Shown one piece after another: positions 19,685 through 31,199 of a stretch of DNA of 64,000 bases. The DNA comes from Roseibium sediminicola (GTDB lineage: Bacteria; Pseudomonadota; Alphaproteobacteria; Rhizobiales; Stappiaceae), in the NCBI RefSeq assembly GCF_023156505.1, contig NZ_JALNMJ010000002.1, positions 204,382 to 268,381 on the forward strand, written 5' to 3'. The notes under the pieces were generated by a model that saw nothing but the letters and a program-made list of their open reading frames with translations, searched no databases and was not told the DNA's origin. The stretch's first letter is position 1, and the number at the start of each line of letters is the position of its first letter. The position numbers and the translations under genes were made by a program.

Positions 19685-21577
19685 TCAGTTGTTGTCCAGC
19701 CCGAGAACCCGGCCGACACCGGCATTGTTGATTTCAACGCCGGCCTTGTTTTCACGGTCTGCGACAAACTGACCAAGCAGTGTGTCCTGGAGCTGCTGCG
19801 AGACCTGGGCCTCCAGGGCGGCGACCTGCTGCGATGACGGGTCAAACTCCGGCACGGACGCACCGCTGACCTTCAGGACCACGCGTCCGCTGTTATCGGC
19901 GGTGGCGGTCGAGGCGGCTTTGCCGACCGGACCGCTGAAGACCGCGCCGATCGCTTCCCGGCCAAGGTCGCCGGACGGCGTGTTGCGAGTCAGTCCTTGT
20001 GCGTTTTTCACCTCAAGACCCGTTTCCGCAGCCAGTGCGAAGAGCGGCGTACCGTTATCCACCCTGGCGAGGAGGTCTGCGGCAGTGTCATTGAGCCGCT
20101 TTGCCAGTTCGGCTTGCTTCCAGGCATCGATCACGTCTTGCCGGACTTCATCCAGGGTGCGATCGCGGGCAGGGGTCACCTCGGTGACCTCGTACCAGAG
20201 AAAGCCCTGGTCACCCGCCTGCAGAACGTCGTTCTCGATGCCGACATCGCTGTCGAAAGTGCCGGCAACAAGGCCGTCGGCCTCCGGCAGTTTGACCGCC
20301 TTGCCATCGATCCCGAGGCCCGAAGCGTCGAAAGCCGCGGGCGTCTCCACCGTCAGCGAGAAGCGTTCGCCGACTTCGTCCAGCAGAGCACCGCCAGCGC
20401 GGGCGTCTTCAATTTCGTCCAGGAGATCAAGAATTTCCCGCTCCGCCTGTTCCCGGGCGAGCTCGGTGACGATCTGCTCCTTGACCTCTTCGAAAGGCTG
20501 CGTGCTCTCCGGCAGGATATCTTCGACATTGACAATCACAGTGGAAAACCGGCCATCGACCGCGCCGCTGGTTGCGCCTTTTTCCAGCGAGAAAACGGCG
20601 TCGCTGATTGCTTCATCGAGGAAATCGCTCTTTGCCATCAGGCCGAGCGTGACATCGTTGCTGGTCAGATTGCGCTCGGTCATGAGCTCGTCAAAAGTCT
20701 TGCCGCCGGCCAGTTCGGCTGCCGCAGCCTTGGCTTCCTCTTCATTGGGGAAGGACATCTGGCGAACCTTGCGGCGCTCGGGCTGGAAAAAGTCCTCCGC
20801 GCGCAGCTCGTATTCCGCCCTGGCATCGTCCTCGGAAATGTCGCCCGGCCGTGCAAGCGTGGTCGGGGTCAGTTCCATGACCTTGACCGCTCGATATTCG
20901 GGAGCCCGGAAATTGGCGAGGTTTTCCTCGAAATAGGCTGCAAGGGCATCTTCGGCCGGATCTTCAATCACTCCGATATAGTCCGGGGTGATCAACAGAT
21001 AGTCGGCGGAGCGGGTTTCACGCTGGTAGGCATCGAACGCCTGCAGATAGGCTGCCGGAGCCTTCATGCCGCCGACAAGACCTTCCGCCAGCTGTCCGCG
21101 TTCGGCCACCTTGCGCCGTTCAACCACATACTCGTCTTCGCGATAGCCGTTGGACTGAAGCACTTGCTGAAGGCGGTTCCGGTCGTAACGGCCGTTGACA
21201 CCCTGAAAAGCCGGGTCCGTTTGAATGATCCTGGCAAGTCGCTCGTCTGAGACGCCCAGTTTGATAACCTTGGCGGTATCGTTCAAGGCGGCTTCGGCAA
21301 TGAGTTTGCCGAGTGTCTGCTGCGGTATGCCCAATGTTGCGCCTTCCGCTGGTGTCAACGGGCGGCCGAACTGCTGGCTGACGCGGTTGAGATCCTGCCG
21401 GTAGACCCGGTCGAGGTCGAAAAGCGTGATTTCCGTGTCTCCGACCTTGGCCGCGGTGTTCTGCCCGACACCGGTAAGAAAGCCGCTAATGCCCCAGACA
21501 GCGAAGCTCAGGATCAACAGAGCAATAAACAGTTTGGCAACCCAGGTGCCGGCGCCCTTGCGCAGCGCGTCAAGCAT
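19685..21577 (-). CDS. ppiD: Peptidyl-prolyl isomerase D-like periplasmic folding factor (SurA-N/PpiC family)
   Basis: This 630-residue protein matches PpiD, an inner-membrane-anchored periplasmic chaperone near the Sec translocon. One transmembrane segment lies at residues ~13-37 ([22 protein letters not shown]). A SurA_N-like helical domain follows (GRPLTPAEG...[12 protein letters not shown]), then a parvulin-like region ([19 protein letters not shown]) and a long C-terminal domain. The start chosen is ATG at 21577 ([12 protein letters not shown]), the usual family N-terminus; the frame is open further upstream to 21817 but would run into the divergent tpiA region. It heads the minus-strand operon with trpD and is divergent from tpiA. 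Confidence 0.9.
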   Translation of the reverse strand: MLDALRKGAGTWVAKLFIALLILSFAVWGISGFLTGVGQNTAAKVGDTEITLFDLDRVYRQDLNRVSQQFGRPLTPAEGATLGIPQQTLGKLIAEAALNDTAKVIKLGVSDERLARIIQTDPAFQGVNGRYDRNRLQQVLQSNGYREDEYVVERRKVAERGQLAEGLVGGMKAPAAYLQAFDAYQRETRSADYLLITPDYIGVIEDPAEDALAAYFEENLANFRAPEYRAVKVMELTPTTLARPGDISEDDARAEYELRAEDFFQPERRKVRQMSFPNEEEAKAAAAELAGGKTFDELMTERNLTSNDVTLGLMAKSDFLDEAISDAVFSLEKGATSGAVDGRFSTVIVNVEDILPESTQPFEEVKEQIVTELAREQAEREILDLLDEIEDARAGGALLDEVGERFSLTVETPAAFDASGLGIDGKAVKLPEADGLVAGTFDSDVGIENDVLQAGDQGFLWYEVTEVTPARDRTLDEVRQDVIDAWKQAELAKRLNDTAADLLARVDNGTPLFALAAETGLEVKNAQGLTRNTPSGDLGREAIGAVFSGPVGKAASTATADNSGRVVLKVSGASVPEFDPSSQQVAALEAQVSQQLQDTLLGQFVADRENKAGVEINNAGVGRVLGLDNN

Positions 21578-21807
21578 GACGTCTCCAGTATTCTTATCAA
21601 TTCCGCAGCCGGTCAAACGGCTCACCAAAGCACCGGCCCAGGCCGGAGCGGGCGGATCATAAAGACGCGGCGCTCTTGCCGCAAGGCGGGCATAGACAAA
21701 CTTCTCCAGCGAAATGTGTTTTCCCGTCTTCAGGGAGATTGCATGGTACCATCGCTTCTGCTCTATAAGCGGCGACTGACGAAAAACGCTGCGGGAGACA
21801 CCGAGAA

Positions 21808-22566
21808 ATGAGCGCACAGATCAAGCCGCTGGTGGCCGGAAACTGGAAAATGAACGGCCTGAAGGCCAACCAGTCGGAATTCTACAAGATGATTGCCGGG
21901 ATCTCCGAAGATCTGGCGGATCAAGTAGACGCAATGATCTGTGCTCCGGCAACATTGCTGGCAACGCTCGCCGACAAGGCCGGCAACGGTGCGATGTCGG
22001 TCGGCGGACAGGATTGCCACGCGGCGGTATCGGGTGCCCATACCGGCGATATTTCGGCTGAGATGCTGGCCGATGCCGGTGCCAGGGCTGTCATTGTCGG
22101 TCATTCGGAGCGCCGCACCGATCATGGCGAAGGCGATGAAGACGTCAATGCCAAGGCTCAGGCGGCCTGGCGCGCCGGCCTGATCGCGATCATCTGCGTT
22201 GGCGAAACCGAAGCGGAACGCAAGGCCGGTCAGGCCATCGATGTGGTGGCGCGTCAGCTGGATGGCTCCGTGCCCGACGGCGCCACGGCCGCGAACACTG
22301 TGATTGCCTATGAACCGGTCTGGGCGATCGGAACGGGTTTGACCCCGACAGCGGGCGATGTGGAAGAAATGCACAAGGCAATGCGGGACAATCTCGAGGC
22401 CCGGTTCGCGTCTGAAGGTGCTGCCATGCGTCTACTTTACGGCGGCTCGGTGAAGCCCGGAAACGCCAGGGAACTGATGGCGGTTGCCAATGTCGACGGC
22501 GCCCTTGTGGGCGGTGCCAGCCTGAAGGCCGACGACTTCCTGGGCATTCTCGACGCCTATTCGTGA
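21808..22566 (+). CDS. tpiA: Triosephosphate isomerase
   Basis: TpiA interconverts dihydroxyacetone phosphate and glyceraldehyde 3-phosphate. The 252-residue TIM barrel has all catalytic elements: Lys in AGNWKMNG near the N-terminus, His in VIVGHSERR, Glu in [11 protein letters not shown] and the C-terminal phosphate-binding [10 protein letters not shown]. It is divergent from ppiD across a 230-bp promoter region and upstream of secG and pyrG, a common alphaproteobacterial order. Confidence 0.97.
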   Translation: MSAQIKPLVAGNWKMNGLKANQSEFYKMIAGISEDLADQVDAMICAPATLLATLADKAGNGAMSVGGQDCHAAVSGAHTGDISAEMLADAGARAVIVGHSERRTDHGEGDEDVNAKAQAAWRAGLIAIICVGETEAERKAGQAIDVVARQLDGSVPDGATAANTVIAYEPVWAIGTGLTPTAGDVEEMHKAMRDNLEARFASEGAAMRLLYGGSVKPGNARELMAVANVDGALVGGASLKADDFLGILDAYS

Positions 22567-22674
22567 CGGGCGCTCTTGAAGCTTCTGTGACGAAGGCGCA
22601 ATTGAAGGGTGGAAAGCTGGCGGCGTCTGGTGTAGAAGGCCGCCAATCTTGAATTCAATACAGAATGGCGTTCG

Positions 22675-23052
22675 ATGGAAACCGTAGTCATCGTAATCCA
22701 CCTGATGGTCGTCTTGGCCCTGGTGCTAGTTGTCCTCCTGCAGCGTTCCGAAGGCGGCGCGCTCGGCATTGGCGGCGGCGGTGGTGGCGGCCTGATGTCC
22801 AGCCGTGGAACGGCTAACATTCTGACCCGGGCGACGGCTTTGCTCGCGGTTGCCTTCTTTATCACGTCTCTGGCGCTCAGCCTGATCGCCAAGAATCAGG
22901 AACGTCCGGGTTCGATCCTGGATGCGGTCCCGGCGGCCACCGACGGCGCGAGCGCTCCGGTCACTTCGACCGAGGGCGGTTCCGGCGGCATCCTCGATTC
23001 GCTGCAGCAACAGAGCGAACCTTCCGGACCGCAGGTCCCGGCCGCGCAGTAA
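22675..23052 (+). CDS. secG: Preprotein translocase subunit SecG
   Basis: SecG is the small auxiliary subunit of the SecYEG channel. The 125-residue protein has two transmembrane helices: METVVIVIHLMVVLALVLVVLLQ at the start and ATALLAVAFFITSLALSLIA at ~58-77. Between them is the conserved glycine-rich cytoplasmic loop (QRSEGGALGIGGGGGGG...SSRGTANILTRAT). The C-terminal ~45 residues are low-complexity Pro/Ala/Ser/Gly and longer than in E. coli, as is common in alphaproteobacteria. A terminator follows 38 bp after the stop. Confidence 0.95.
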   Translation: METVVIVIHLMVVLALVLVVLLQRSEGGALGIGGGGGGGLMSSRGTANILTRATALLAVAFFITSLALSLIAKNQERPGSILDAVPAATDGASAPVTSTEGGSGGILDSLQQQSEPSGPQVPAAQ

Positions 23053-23090
23053 CGCGGCCGCACGGGCCGAGAGGCCCATTCACCTGACAT

Positions 23091-23123
23091 ATGCCCTGCG
23101 GCTGATTTCGCAGGGCATTTTTA
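23091..23123 (+). terminator. Rho-independent terminator after secG
   Basis: ATGCCCTGCG (23091-23100) pairs perfectly with CGCAGGGCAT (23109-23118) around an 8-nt loop, followed by a T-rich tract. It separates tpiA-secG from pyrG. Confidence 0.9.
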
Positions 23124-23131
23124 TGTGTTGA

Positions 23132-24814
<1,683 letters not shown>

Positions 24815-24832
24815 AGCGTTTGTCCGGGGGGA

Positions 24833-25663
24833 ATGGCCATGCTGCGCGGACTTGATCACCTCGTTGTTGCGGTGAAGGATCTGGATGCCGCTGGCCGGGC
24901 CTGGTCGGATCTCGGTTTCACGGTGACCCCTGTCAACCGGCATGCCTGGGGCACCGCCAACCGGCTGGTGCAGCTGGACGGTTTTTTCGTCGAACTCCTG
25001 ACCGTGGCCGAGCCGGAAAAGATCCCAGCAGCCACGGAGACCGCGTTTTCCTTCGGTGCGTTCAACCGGGATTTCCTGGCGAAACGGGAAGGGGTCAGCA
25101 TGCTGGTGCTGGACAGCACGGGGCCGGACGCCGACCGCGCCGCGTTCGAAAAGGCAGGGTTGCACCTGTTCGAGCCGTTTTCCTTTGAACGGGTTGCCAA
25201 TCTGGCCGACGGTTCAACGGCAAAAGTCGGCTTCGACCTTACCTTCGCCGCCGATCCGCTCAGCCCGGGAATTGGCTACTTCACCTGCTACAACCGCTTT
25301 CCGGAGAACTTCTGGAAAGCCGATTTTCAGCGTCATGACAATGGAGCAAAAGGTCCGGTGTCGGTCTGTCTGGTGGCCGCCGATCCCTCCGACCATCACG
25401 AATTTCTTGGCGGTTTCACCGGCCAGAGGGAAATGCGGGCGACCAGCCTTGGCCTGGAGCTGAAGACGGCACGCGGCACCATTCAGGTGTTGACACCCAC
25501 AGGTTTTGAAGCCCTGGCCGGTCACCAGGCCCTGGCTGCCCTTAGTGGCGACCTGCCGCAGATCGCGGCTCTTGAGATTGCCTGCAAGGGCCTAGATGAA
25601 CGCCGGATCGTGCCGGCGGACCGGCTTTTTGGGCTGACACTGATCCTGTCGCCGGCCGGTTAA
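24833..25663 (+). CDS. Glyoxalase-like (VOC fold) protein
   Basis: This 276-residue protein begins with RGLDHLVVAVKDLDAAGRAWSDLGF and then HAWGTANRLVQL and FFVELLTV. That is the pattern of the Glyoxalase_3-type VOC family, metal-binding paired beta-alpha-beta-beta-beta modules. A second module-like segment spans ~150-260 and contains a PGIGYFTCYNRFPENFWK stretch. VOC members act as isomerases, dioxygenases or resistance proteins, so no substrate can be assigned. The gene begins 18 bp after pyrG and may be co-transcribed. Starts at 24833 and 24839 are both possible; the second begins directly with the conserved LRGLDHL strand. Confidence 0.8.
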   Translation: MAMLRGLDHLVVAVKDLDAAGRAWSDLGFTVTPVNRHAWGTANRLVQLDGFFVELLTVAEPEKIPAATETAFSFGAFNRDFLAKREGVSMLVLDSTGPDADRAAFEKAGLHLFEPFSFERVANLADGSTAKVGFDLTFAADPLSPGIGYFTCYNRFPENFWKADFQRHDNGAKGPVSVCLVAADPSDHHEFLGGFTGQREMRATSLGLELKTARGTIQVLTPTGFEALAGHQALAALSGDLPQIAALEIACKGLDERRIVPADRLFGLTLILSPAG

Positions 25664-25854
25664 CGCTGTTCTCAACTTGGCCGGGTTGGTTGTGGGTGCG
25701 GTGCTGAGCCGGCTATCCCGTATGAAAACGCTTGAGAATTTTTCCTGCCACGCAGGACCGGTACCTGCAATCTCCCCTTGTTGAATCACCCAGTCCTTTT
25801 ATAGTGAACTCCGGCCAAGAGCCTGACCCGGCGGTCTGCCTGCGGAGTTTCTAA

Positions 25855-27018
25855 ATGTCTTTTTTGCGTTTCGCCCCTTCCTCCCGTTCCTTTGCACTTG
25901 CTGCGGTGTCGGCGGTCCTTCTGGCCGGATGTTCCGATGACAGCCAGAAAAAGGCTGCGCCGACCGCGCCACCGCCCTCGGTGACCGTTGCCAAGGTGGC
26001 CAAGCAGGATATTCGCGAAAGCGCGCGTTTCGTCGGCCAGATTGCCGCTGTCGACCAGGTCGATCTGATTGCCCGCGTCAGCGGGTTTCTTGAGGAAAAA
26101 GCGGTTCCCGACGGCTCGATCGTGAAAAAAGACACGTTGCTGTTCACCATCGAAAAGGCGCAATACGAGGCCGCGCTGACCAAGGCCAAGGCCGATCTGG
26201 CAAGTGCGAAGGCCGACGCCGCGCTGAAGGCGGCGGACGAAAAGCGCGACAAGGACCTTCTGCAGAAGGGCCATGTCTCGGAAGCGGCCTATGAAGCGAC
26301 ACTGGCCCAGAAACAGCAGGCCGAAGCCTCCGTGGAAGCCGCGCAATCGGGTCTGCAACAGGCCGAACTCAATCTAAGCTACACCGATGTCAAGGCACCG
26401 TTCCCGGGGCAGCTCGGCAAGACCACCTACAGCGTCGGCGAAGTGGTCGGCCCGACCACGCAGTCGCTGGCCAAGCTGATCCGACTGGCGCCGGTCTATG
26501 TGAATTTTTCCGTCAGCGAGGCGCAGTATCTGAACGCGGTCAAAACCCACGGCATCAATCCCGCCGACATCGCAGCGAATGAATCGCCCGACATCAGCCT
26601 GGTGCTGCCCAACGGCCAGAAATACGGCGAGACCGGCAAGATCGTCTATATCGACAACCAGGTGGATTCGACCACCGGAACGATCTCGTTCCGCGGCCAG
26701 TTCGACAATGCCGACACCAAGCTCCTGTCCGGCACGTATGTGACCGTGGTGCTGGAAGCGCCGAAGACCGAAACCGCGCTGGTGGTACCCCAGGCGGCCA
26801 TTCAGCGCGATCAGCAAGGGGCCTTTGCCCTGGCGATCACCGCCGACAAGAAGGTCAAGCAGGCCTATGTCGAGCTCGGCCAGCAGATCGACACCAATTT
26901 TGTCGTCACAAAGGGACTGGAGGACGGTGAGGAGGTCATCGTCGAGGGCTTGCAGAAAGTGCGCCCCGGCGTTGTCGTCGACCCTGTTCTGGCCTCCAAG
27001 CCGGCGGAGAAAAGCTAA
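25855..27018 (+). CDS. RND efflux periplasmic adaptor lipoprotein (MexE/AcrA-like)
   Basis: This 387-residue adaptor links an RND pump to an outer-membrane channel. The N-terminus is a lipoprotein signal with lipobox LLAGC; Cys26 would be acylated, and Ser27 favours outer-leaflet inner-membrane or outer-membrane retention rules not resolvable here. Lipoyl halves (RVSGFLEEKAVPDGSIVKKD and DVKAPFPGQLG) flank a coiled-coil hairpin (~95-160). The beta-barrel and membrane-proximal domains follow (VYIDNQVDSTTGTISFRGQF and VPQAAIQRDQQGAF). Its TAA stop directly abuts the ATG of the pump gene. No TetR/LysR regulator or outer-membrane factor gene is adjacent. Confidence 0.94.
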   Translation: MSFLRFAPSSRSFALAAVSAVLLAGCSDDSQKKAAPTAPPPSVTVAKVAKQDIRESARFVGQIAAVDQVDLIARVSGFLEEKAVPDGSIVKKDTLLFTIEKAQYEAALTKAKADLASAKADAALKAADEKRDKDLLQKGHVSEAAYEATLAQKQQAEASVEAAQSGLQQAELNLSYTDVKAPFPGQLGKTTYSVGEVVGPTTQSLAKLIRLAPVYVNFSVSEAQYLNAVKTHGINPADIAANESPDISLVLPNGQKYGETGKIVYIDNQVDSTTGTISFRGQFDNADTKLLSGTYVTVVLEAPKTETALVVPQAAIQRDQQGAFALAITADKKVKQAYVELGQQIDTNFVVTKGLEDGEEVIVEGLQKVRPGVVVDPVLASKPAEKS

Positions 27019-30000
27019 ATGTTCTCACGCTTTTTTATCTACCGGCCGAAATTCGCGCTGGTCATTTCCATTGTGATCACGATTGCCGGCCTTCTCGGCT
27101 ATGTGTCGCTGCCGGTCGAGCAGTTCCCGAACATCACGCCGCCGGTGGTCAATGTGTCGGCCACCTATACCGGCGCCAACGCGGAAGTGCTTGAGGAGAC
27201 GGTCGCCGCGCCCATTGAGGGCCAGGTCAACGGTGTCGACGACATGATCTACATGCAGTCGACCAGCAATGACAGCGGCAGCTATTCGCTCAACGTCACC
27301 TTTGCCGTCGGCACGGATCCGGACATTGCAACGGTCAACACGCAGAACCGGGTCAGCCAGGCCACCAGCCAGCTGCCCAGTGTCGTGACCAGCAACGGCG
27401 TGACCGTGCAGAAAGCCAGCACGAACATGCTGCTGGTGATTACGCTCTATTCGCCGAACGGCACCTATGATCCGGTGTTCCTGTCCAACTATGCCTCGAT
27501 CAACCTGAAGGATCCGCTGGCCCGTGTCTCGGGTGTCGGCCGCGCGGATGTGATGACAGACTTTGCCTATGGCATGCGGATCTGGCTCGATCCGGATCGG
27601 CTGACCAGTCTTGGCATGACGCCAACCGACTTCATCAACGCCGTCCAGGATCAGAACATCCAGGTCGCCGCCGGCCAGATCGGCGCGCCGCCGGTGCCGG
27701 ACGGACAGCAGTTCCAGTATACGATCAAGGCCAAGGGGCGGCTTTCCAGCAAGGAAGAGTTCGAGCAGATCATTCTGAGAACCGGTGAGGACGGTGCGGT
27801 CGTCAAGATCGGAGATGTCGCCCGGGTCGATCTCGGCGCGCAGTTCTATAACGCCTCCGGCGAATACAACAGCCAGCCGGCAACGGTTCTGGCGATCTAC
27901 CAGGCCCCTGGCGCCAACGCGCTGCAGGTCGCCCAGGACGTCCTGGCACGCCTCGATACGCTCTCCGAAAATTTCCCGGAAGACATGAAATACGGAGTGC
28001 CGTTCAACACCACGGATTTCGTGCAGGCTTCGCTAGACGATGTCATCAACACTCTGTTCCTGACCTTCCTGCTGGTGGTCTCCGTGGTGTTCATCTTCCT
28101 AGGCAACTGGCGTGCGACGATTATTCCGACCGTCGCCATTCCGGTCTCGCTGATCGGCACCTTCGCGGTCCTGCTCGCGCTCGGTATGACGCTCAACACG
28201 ATTTCGCTGTTCGCGCTGGTCCTCGCGATCGGCATCGTGGTCGATGACGCCATCGTGGTGGTGGAAAACGTGGAGCGCCTCATCTCCGACGAGGGCCTGC
28301 CGCCCAAGGAGGCAACGGCAAAAGCCATGGAGCAGATCACCAGCCCGGTGATCGCGACCACCCTGGTGCTGCTGGCGGTGTTCGTGCCGACGATCTTCAT
28401 GCCCGGGATCACCGGACGGCTCTATTCCCAGTTCGCCGTGACCATCTCGGTCTCCGTTGTGATTTCCTCAATCAACGCCCTGACCCTGTCGCCCGCGCTC
28501 TGCGGCCTGATTCTGAAGGCGCGCTCCGGCCCGCCGCGCGGCATCATGGGCCTGTTCGACAAGGGCATCACCGGCGTGCGCAACGGCTACACCGCCATTG
28601 TCCGTCGTCTGGTGCGTGTTGCCATTGTCGGCATCATTGTCGTCGGCGGTGCGATCGCGATCATTGTGACCCTTGGCGGATCCCTGCCGCAGGGCTTCTT
28701 GCCGTCCGAGGATCAGGGCTACCTGATGGTCGACGTGCAGCTGCCCGACGGCGCTTCGCTGGAGCGCACGGAAGGCGTCACGGCACAGGTGGTCGCCTTG
28801 GCCTCCAAGACCGCTGGCGTCGAGGATGTCGTCATCGTCAACGGCTATTCGATCCTGAACGGGGCCACGTCCTCCAACGCGGCGCTGGTGATCGCGACCA
28901 TGTCCAACTGGTCTGAGCGCCAGGAGCCGGACCTGCATATCAACGCGATCCTGGCGAAATTCTGGGCGGAGTTCTCGACCATTCCAGGGGCGAATATCAT
29001 CGCCTTCAATCCGCCGCCGATCCCGGGCCTCGGTACCACCGGCGGCGTGCAGATGATGCTGCAGCAAAGCGACGGCACGCCGCAGGATCTGGCTTCCGCG
29101 GTCGGATCGATGGTTTATTCGGCCAATCAGAGCGCGGATATCGGGCGGGCCTATTCGACCTTCCGGGCGAACGTGCCTCAGGTCTTCGTCGATCTGGACC
29201 GGGAGAAGGCCAAGACGCTCGGCATCGATGTCTCCAACGTCTTCCTGACGCTGCAGGCCTATCTCGGCTCCTATTACATCAACGACTTCAACATCTTCGG
29301 CCGTGTCTACAAAGTGATGATCCAGGCCGACGGCAAGTTCCGCGACCGGGTCGAGGATATTGGTGCGCTCTACGTTCGCGCCAATGACGGCACGATGGTG
29401 CCGATGCGCAGCATCCTGACGACGCAGAATGTGCTCGGGCCGCAGATCCTGACCCGCTACAACATGTTCCGCTCCGCCGCGGTGATGGCCGATCCGGCGC
29501 CGGGTGCTTCCACGGGTGTTGTCATCAACGAGGTCGAGACGGCAGCCCAGGAGGCCCTGCCGCCCGGTTACACCTATGAATGGACCGGTACGGCCCTGCA
29601 GCAGCTCGGCTCCGGCAACATCGTGATGTTCATCCTGATGCTGTCGATCCTGTTCACCTATCTGTTCCTGGTTGCCCAGTATGAAAGCTGGACCATGCCG
29701 GTCGCCATCCTGATGTCGGTGTCCTTCGCCATCATGGGCGCGCTGGTGGCGGTGTTCGTGACGGGAGGCGACGTCAATCTCTACACCCAGATCGGCATGA
29801 TCATGCTGGTGGGGATGGGGGCGAAGAACGCGATCCTGATCGTGGAATTCGCCATGGAGCAGCGCGACAGCGGCAAATCCATCCGCGACGCGGCCATCGA
29901 GGCGGGCCACCTGCGGTTCCGCGCCGTGATGATGACCGCGCTGTCCTTCCTGCTTGGCGTGGTGCCCCTGATGACCGCTTCCAGCGCGGGCGCGGCCAGC

Positions 30001-30168
30001 CAGAAGGCCATCGGCTTCGCCGTCTTCGGCGGCATGCTCTTTGCCACCTGCATCGGCGTCCTGATGATCCCCATCCTCTATGTCTGCCTGCAGGCAACTC
30101 GCGAAACGGTCAAGGGCTGGTTCGGCGGCGGCAAGAAGGGCAGCGGCGACGCTGTGCCGGCGGAGTAG
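27019..30168 (+). CDS. RND multidrug efflux permease (AcrB/MexF family, HAE1)
   Basis: This 1049-residue proton-driven inner-membrane transporter has the standard twelve-helix, two-porter-loop architecture. It starts FSRFFIYRPKFALVISI and has PVEQFPNITPPVV in the first loop. Transmembrane helix 4 carries the proton-relay Asp pair in GIVVDDAIVVVENVERL. Later features are PSEDQGYLMVDVQLPDG at the start of the second loop and TQIGMIMLVGMGAKNAILIVEFA in the helix 10-11 region. Substrates probably include hydrophobic antimicrobials, but specificity cannot be read from sequence. It forms a two-gene operon with the adaptor; the outer-membrane channel must be supplied from elsewhere. Confidence 0.96.
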   Translation: MFSRFFIYRPKFALVISIVITIAGLLGYVSLPVEQFPNITPPVVNVSATYTGANAEVLEETVAAPIEGQVNGVDDMIYMQSTSNDSGSYSLNVTFAVGTDPDIATVNTQNRVSQATSQLPSVVTSNGVTVQKASTNMLLVITLYSPNGTYDPVFLSNYASINLKDPLARVSGVGRADVMTDFAYGMRIWLDPDRLTSLGMTPTDFINAVQDQNIQVAAGQIGAPPVPDGQQFQYTIKAKGRLSSKEEFEQIILRTGEDGAVVKIGDVARVDLGAQFYNASGEYNSQPATVLAIYQAPGANALQVAQDVLARLDTLSENFPEDMKYGVPFNTTDFVQASLDDVINTLFLTFLLVVSVVFIFLGNWRATIIPTVAIPVSLIGTFAVLLALGMTLNTISLFALVLAIGIVVDDAIVVVENVERLISDEGLPPKEATAKAMEQITSPVIATTLVLLAVFVPTIFMPGITGRLYSQFAVTISVSVVISSINALTLSPALCGLILKARSGPPRGIMGLFDKGITGVRNGYTAIVRRLVRVAIVGIIVVGGAIAIIVTLGGSLPQGFLPSEDQGYLMVDVQLPDGASLERTEGVTAQVVALASKTAGVEDVVIVNGYSILNGATSSNAALVIATMSNWSERQEPDLHINAILAKFWAEFSTIPGANIIAFNPPPIPGLGTTGGVQMMLQQSDGTPQDLASAVGSMVYSANQSADIGRAYSTFRANVPQVFVDLDREKAKTLGIDVSNVFLTLQAYLGSYYINDFNIFGRVYKVMIQADGKFRDRVEDIGALYVRANDGTMVPMRSILTTQNVLGPQILTRYNMFRSAAVMADPAPGASTGVVINEVETAAQEALPPGYTYEWTGTALQQLGSGNIVMFILMLSILFTYLFLVAQYESWTMPVAILMSVSFAIMGALVAVFVTGGDVNLYTQIGMIMLVGMGAKNAILIVEFAMEQRDSGKSIRDAAIEAGHLRFRAVMMTALSFLLGVVPLMTASSAGAASQKAIGFAVFGGMLFATCIGVLMIPILYVCLQATRETVKGWFGGGKKGSGDAVPAE

Positions 30169-30229
30169 GGCAAGAAGGTTTGTCTTGGACTGGTCTTGAA
30201 CCGGTCTTGAGATGACAAAGGGGAAAGTG

Positions 30230-30262
30230 ACCGGGCGGTTCGAGAGGGCTGCCCGGTTTTTG
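30230..30262 (+). terminator. Rho-independent terminator after the RND pump
   Basis: ACCGGGC (30230-30236) pairs with GCCCGGT (30251-30257), followed by TTTTTG. It lies 61 bp after the pump stop codon. Confidence 0.75.
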
Positions 30263-30407
30263 TTCCAAGGGGGCGGATCCGACAGCAGCGGTGAGAGGGC
30301 CGGTGACAGATAATCAGGATGTTCAGCAAAAAGCCGCAGGCACCTGGGCTCCTATAGGCGCCACGCATTCTGTCTGCTGATTGTCGGGAGTAAGTCGTTG
30401 GAAAATT

Positions 30408-30483
30408 TGGTGAGCCGACAGGGGTTCGAACCCTGGACCTACTGATTAAAAGTCAGTTGCTCTACCAGCTGAGCTATCGGCTC
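30408..30483 (-). tRNA. tRNA-Lys (anticodon UUU)
   Basis: On the minus strand a 76-nt cloverleaf reads from GAGCCGA (acceptor 5' strand, 30483-30477) to TCGGCTC plus discriminator A and an encoded CCA (30410-30408). The D-arm contains AGCTCAGCTGGTAGAGC, the anticodon loop is CTTTTAA (anticodon TTT), and the T-arm is GGGTTCGAACCC. All stems pair. It stands alone in the spacer after the RND pump. Confidence 0.97.
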
Positions 30484-30854
30484 TCACCAATTTCCGGTGC
30501 GGGCGGGTGCGTCGTTTTCGGCGCCGCCGCGTTGGTGGCGTGTGTTTAGGCCGACACAGATATGATTGCAAGAGGCAAATTGGATTTTTTCAACAGGCTC
30601 GGAAAAACTCCGGAGACGCAGCAAAGGTGACGTAGCGGCCGCCTTGAAATTGCTCCGAAGCCGCGGTTTCGGTGTAGATCCGTTAATAATAAAATACCGA
30701 ACGACAGTAGTACCAAGTACTACCTGAAAATATTGTTCTGCCTATAATTTAGAAGTTCGATTTTTAAGCAAATAAAGATCATTCTCCTGCAAAAACTGTC
30801 AGGTAGCGGAATAAAGCTTTGTGATGTAACGTTATCTGGCACATGAGAGGTTAC
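30484..30854. other. Non-coding spacer upstream of a small unknown gene
   Basis: This 371-bp region between the tRNA promoter side and the ATG at 30855 becomes AT-rich after about 30680. It contains a perfect operator-like palindrome (30707-30723) and probably the promoter for the small downstream gene. I see no ORF or RNA gene that I can support. Confidence 0.5.
30707..30723. promoter_or_regulatory. Perfect 17-bp palindrome, candidate operator
   Basis: GTAGTAC and GTACTAC are exact inverted repeats separated by CAA. The site lies 132 bp upstream of the small gene at 30855, in AT-rich DNA. Size and symmetry suit a dimeric transcription factor, but I cannot name the regulator. Confidence 0.45.
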
Positions 30855-31148
30855 ATGCACACAACGACAATCGACACCCATACGAACTCCGTTGAGTTCG
30901 ATTTCGTGAAGGGACACATCGCTGCCACGATGACCCTGATTCACGGATTGATCGACCAGGGCCTGATTGACCGGGAACGACTGGACGCGTTTTTTGGCGC
31001 GTTTATCGGCGACTTGCCGCATTCCCGCGAAACGCTCGGTCTGAGGCTGATCCTCGACCAGTGGCGCCAGGGCCTGCGGGACGGTGAGGAAGAAGAGGAG
31101 CTGAAAGGCAAACTCTTCGAGGTTATCCGGGGAGGGCGCACCAACTGA
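30855..31148 (+). CDS. Small protein of unknown function (97 aa)
   Basis: ATG 30855 is preceded by GAGAGG; an in-frame ATG at 30843 is possible but lacks a good site. The 97-residue product starts MHTTTIDTHTNSVEFDF and is mostly helical. A possible hydrophobic helix (HIAATMTLIHGLIDQGLI) is followed by ERLDAFFGAFIGDLPHSRETLGLRLILDQWRQGL and a strongly acidic EEEEELKGKLFEVIRGG tail. There is no signal peptide or Cys motif. I do not recognise the family. Reasonable codon use, a ribosome-binding site, a palindrome upstream and a terminator downstream support a real monocistronic gene. Confidence 0.7.
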   Translation: MHTTTIDTHTNSVEFDFVKGHIAATMTLIHGLIDQGLIDRERLDAFFGAFIGDLPHSRETLGLRLILDQWRQGLRDGEEEEELKGKLFEVIRGGRTN

Positions 31149-31156
31149 TTTCCGTC

Positions 31157-31199
31157 GGATATGGCCGGCCCGGGGTTGGGGGCCGGAGCATATCCTTTT
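31157..31199 (+). terminator. Rho-independent terminator after the 97-aa gene
   Basis: GGATATG (31157-31163) pairs with CATATCC (31189-31195), extended inward by GCCGGCCC-like/GGGGGCCGG pairing, and is followed by TTTTC. It lies 8 bp after the stop. Confidence 0.8.

Noticed and set aside
28468..29910. 480-codon frame antisense to the RND pump
   Set aside because: Antisense to an intact 1049-residue transporter, with His/Arg/Asp-rich composition and no family signal.
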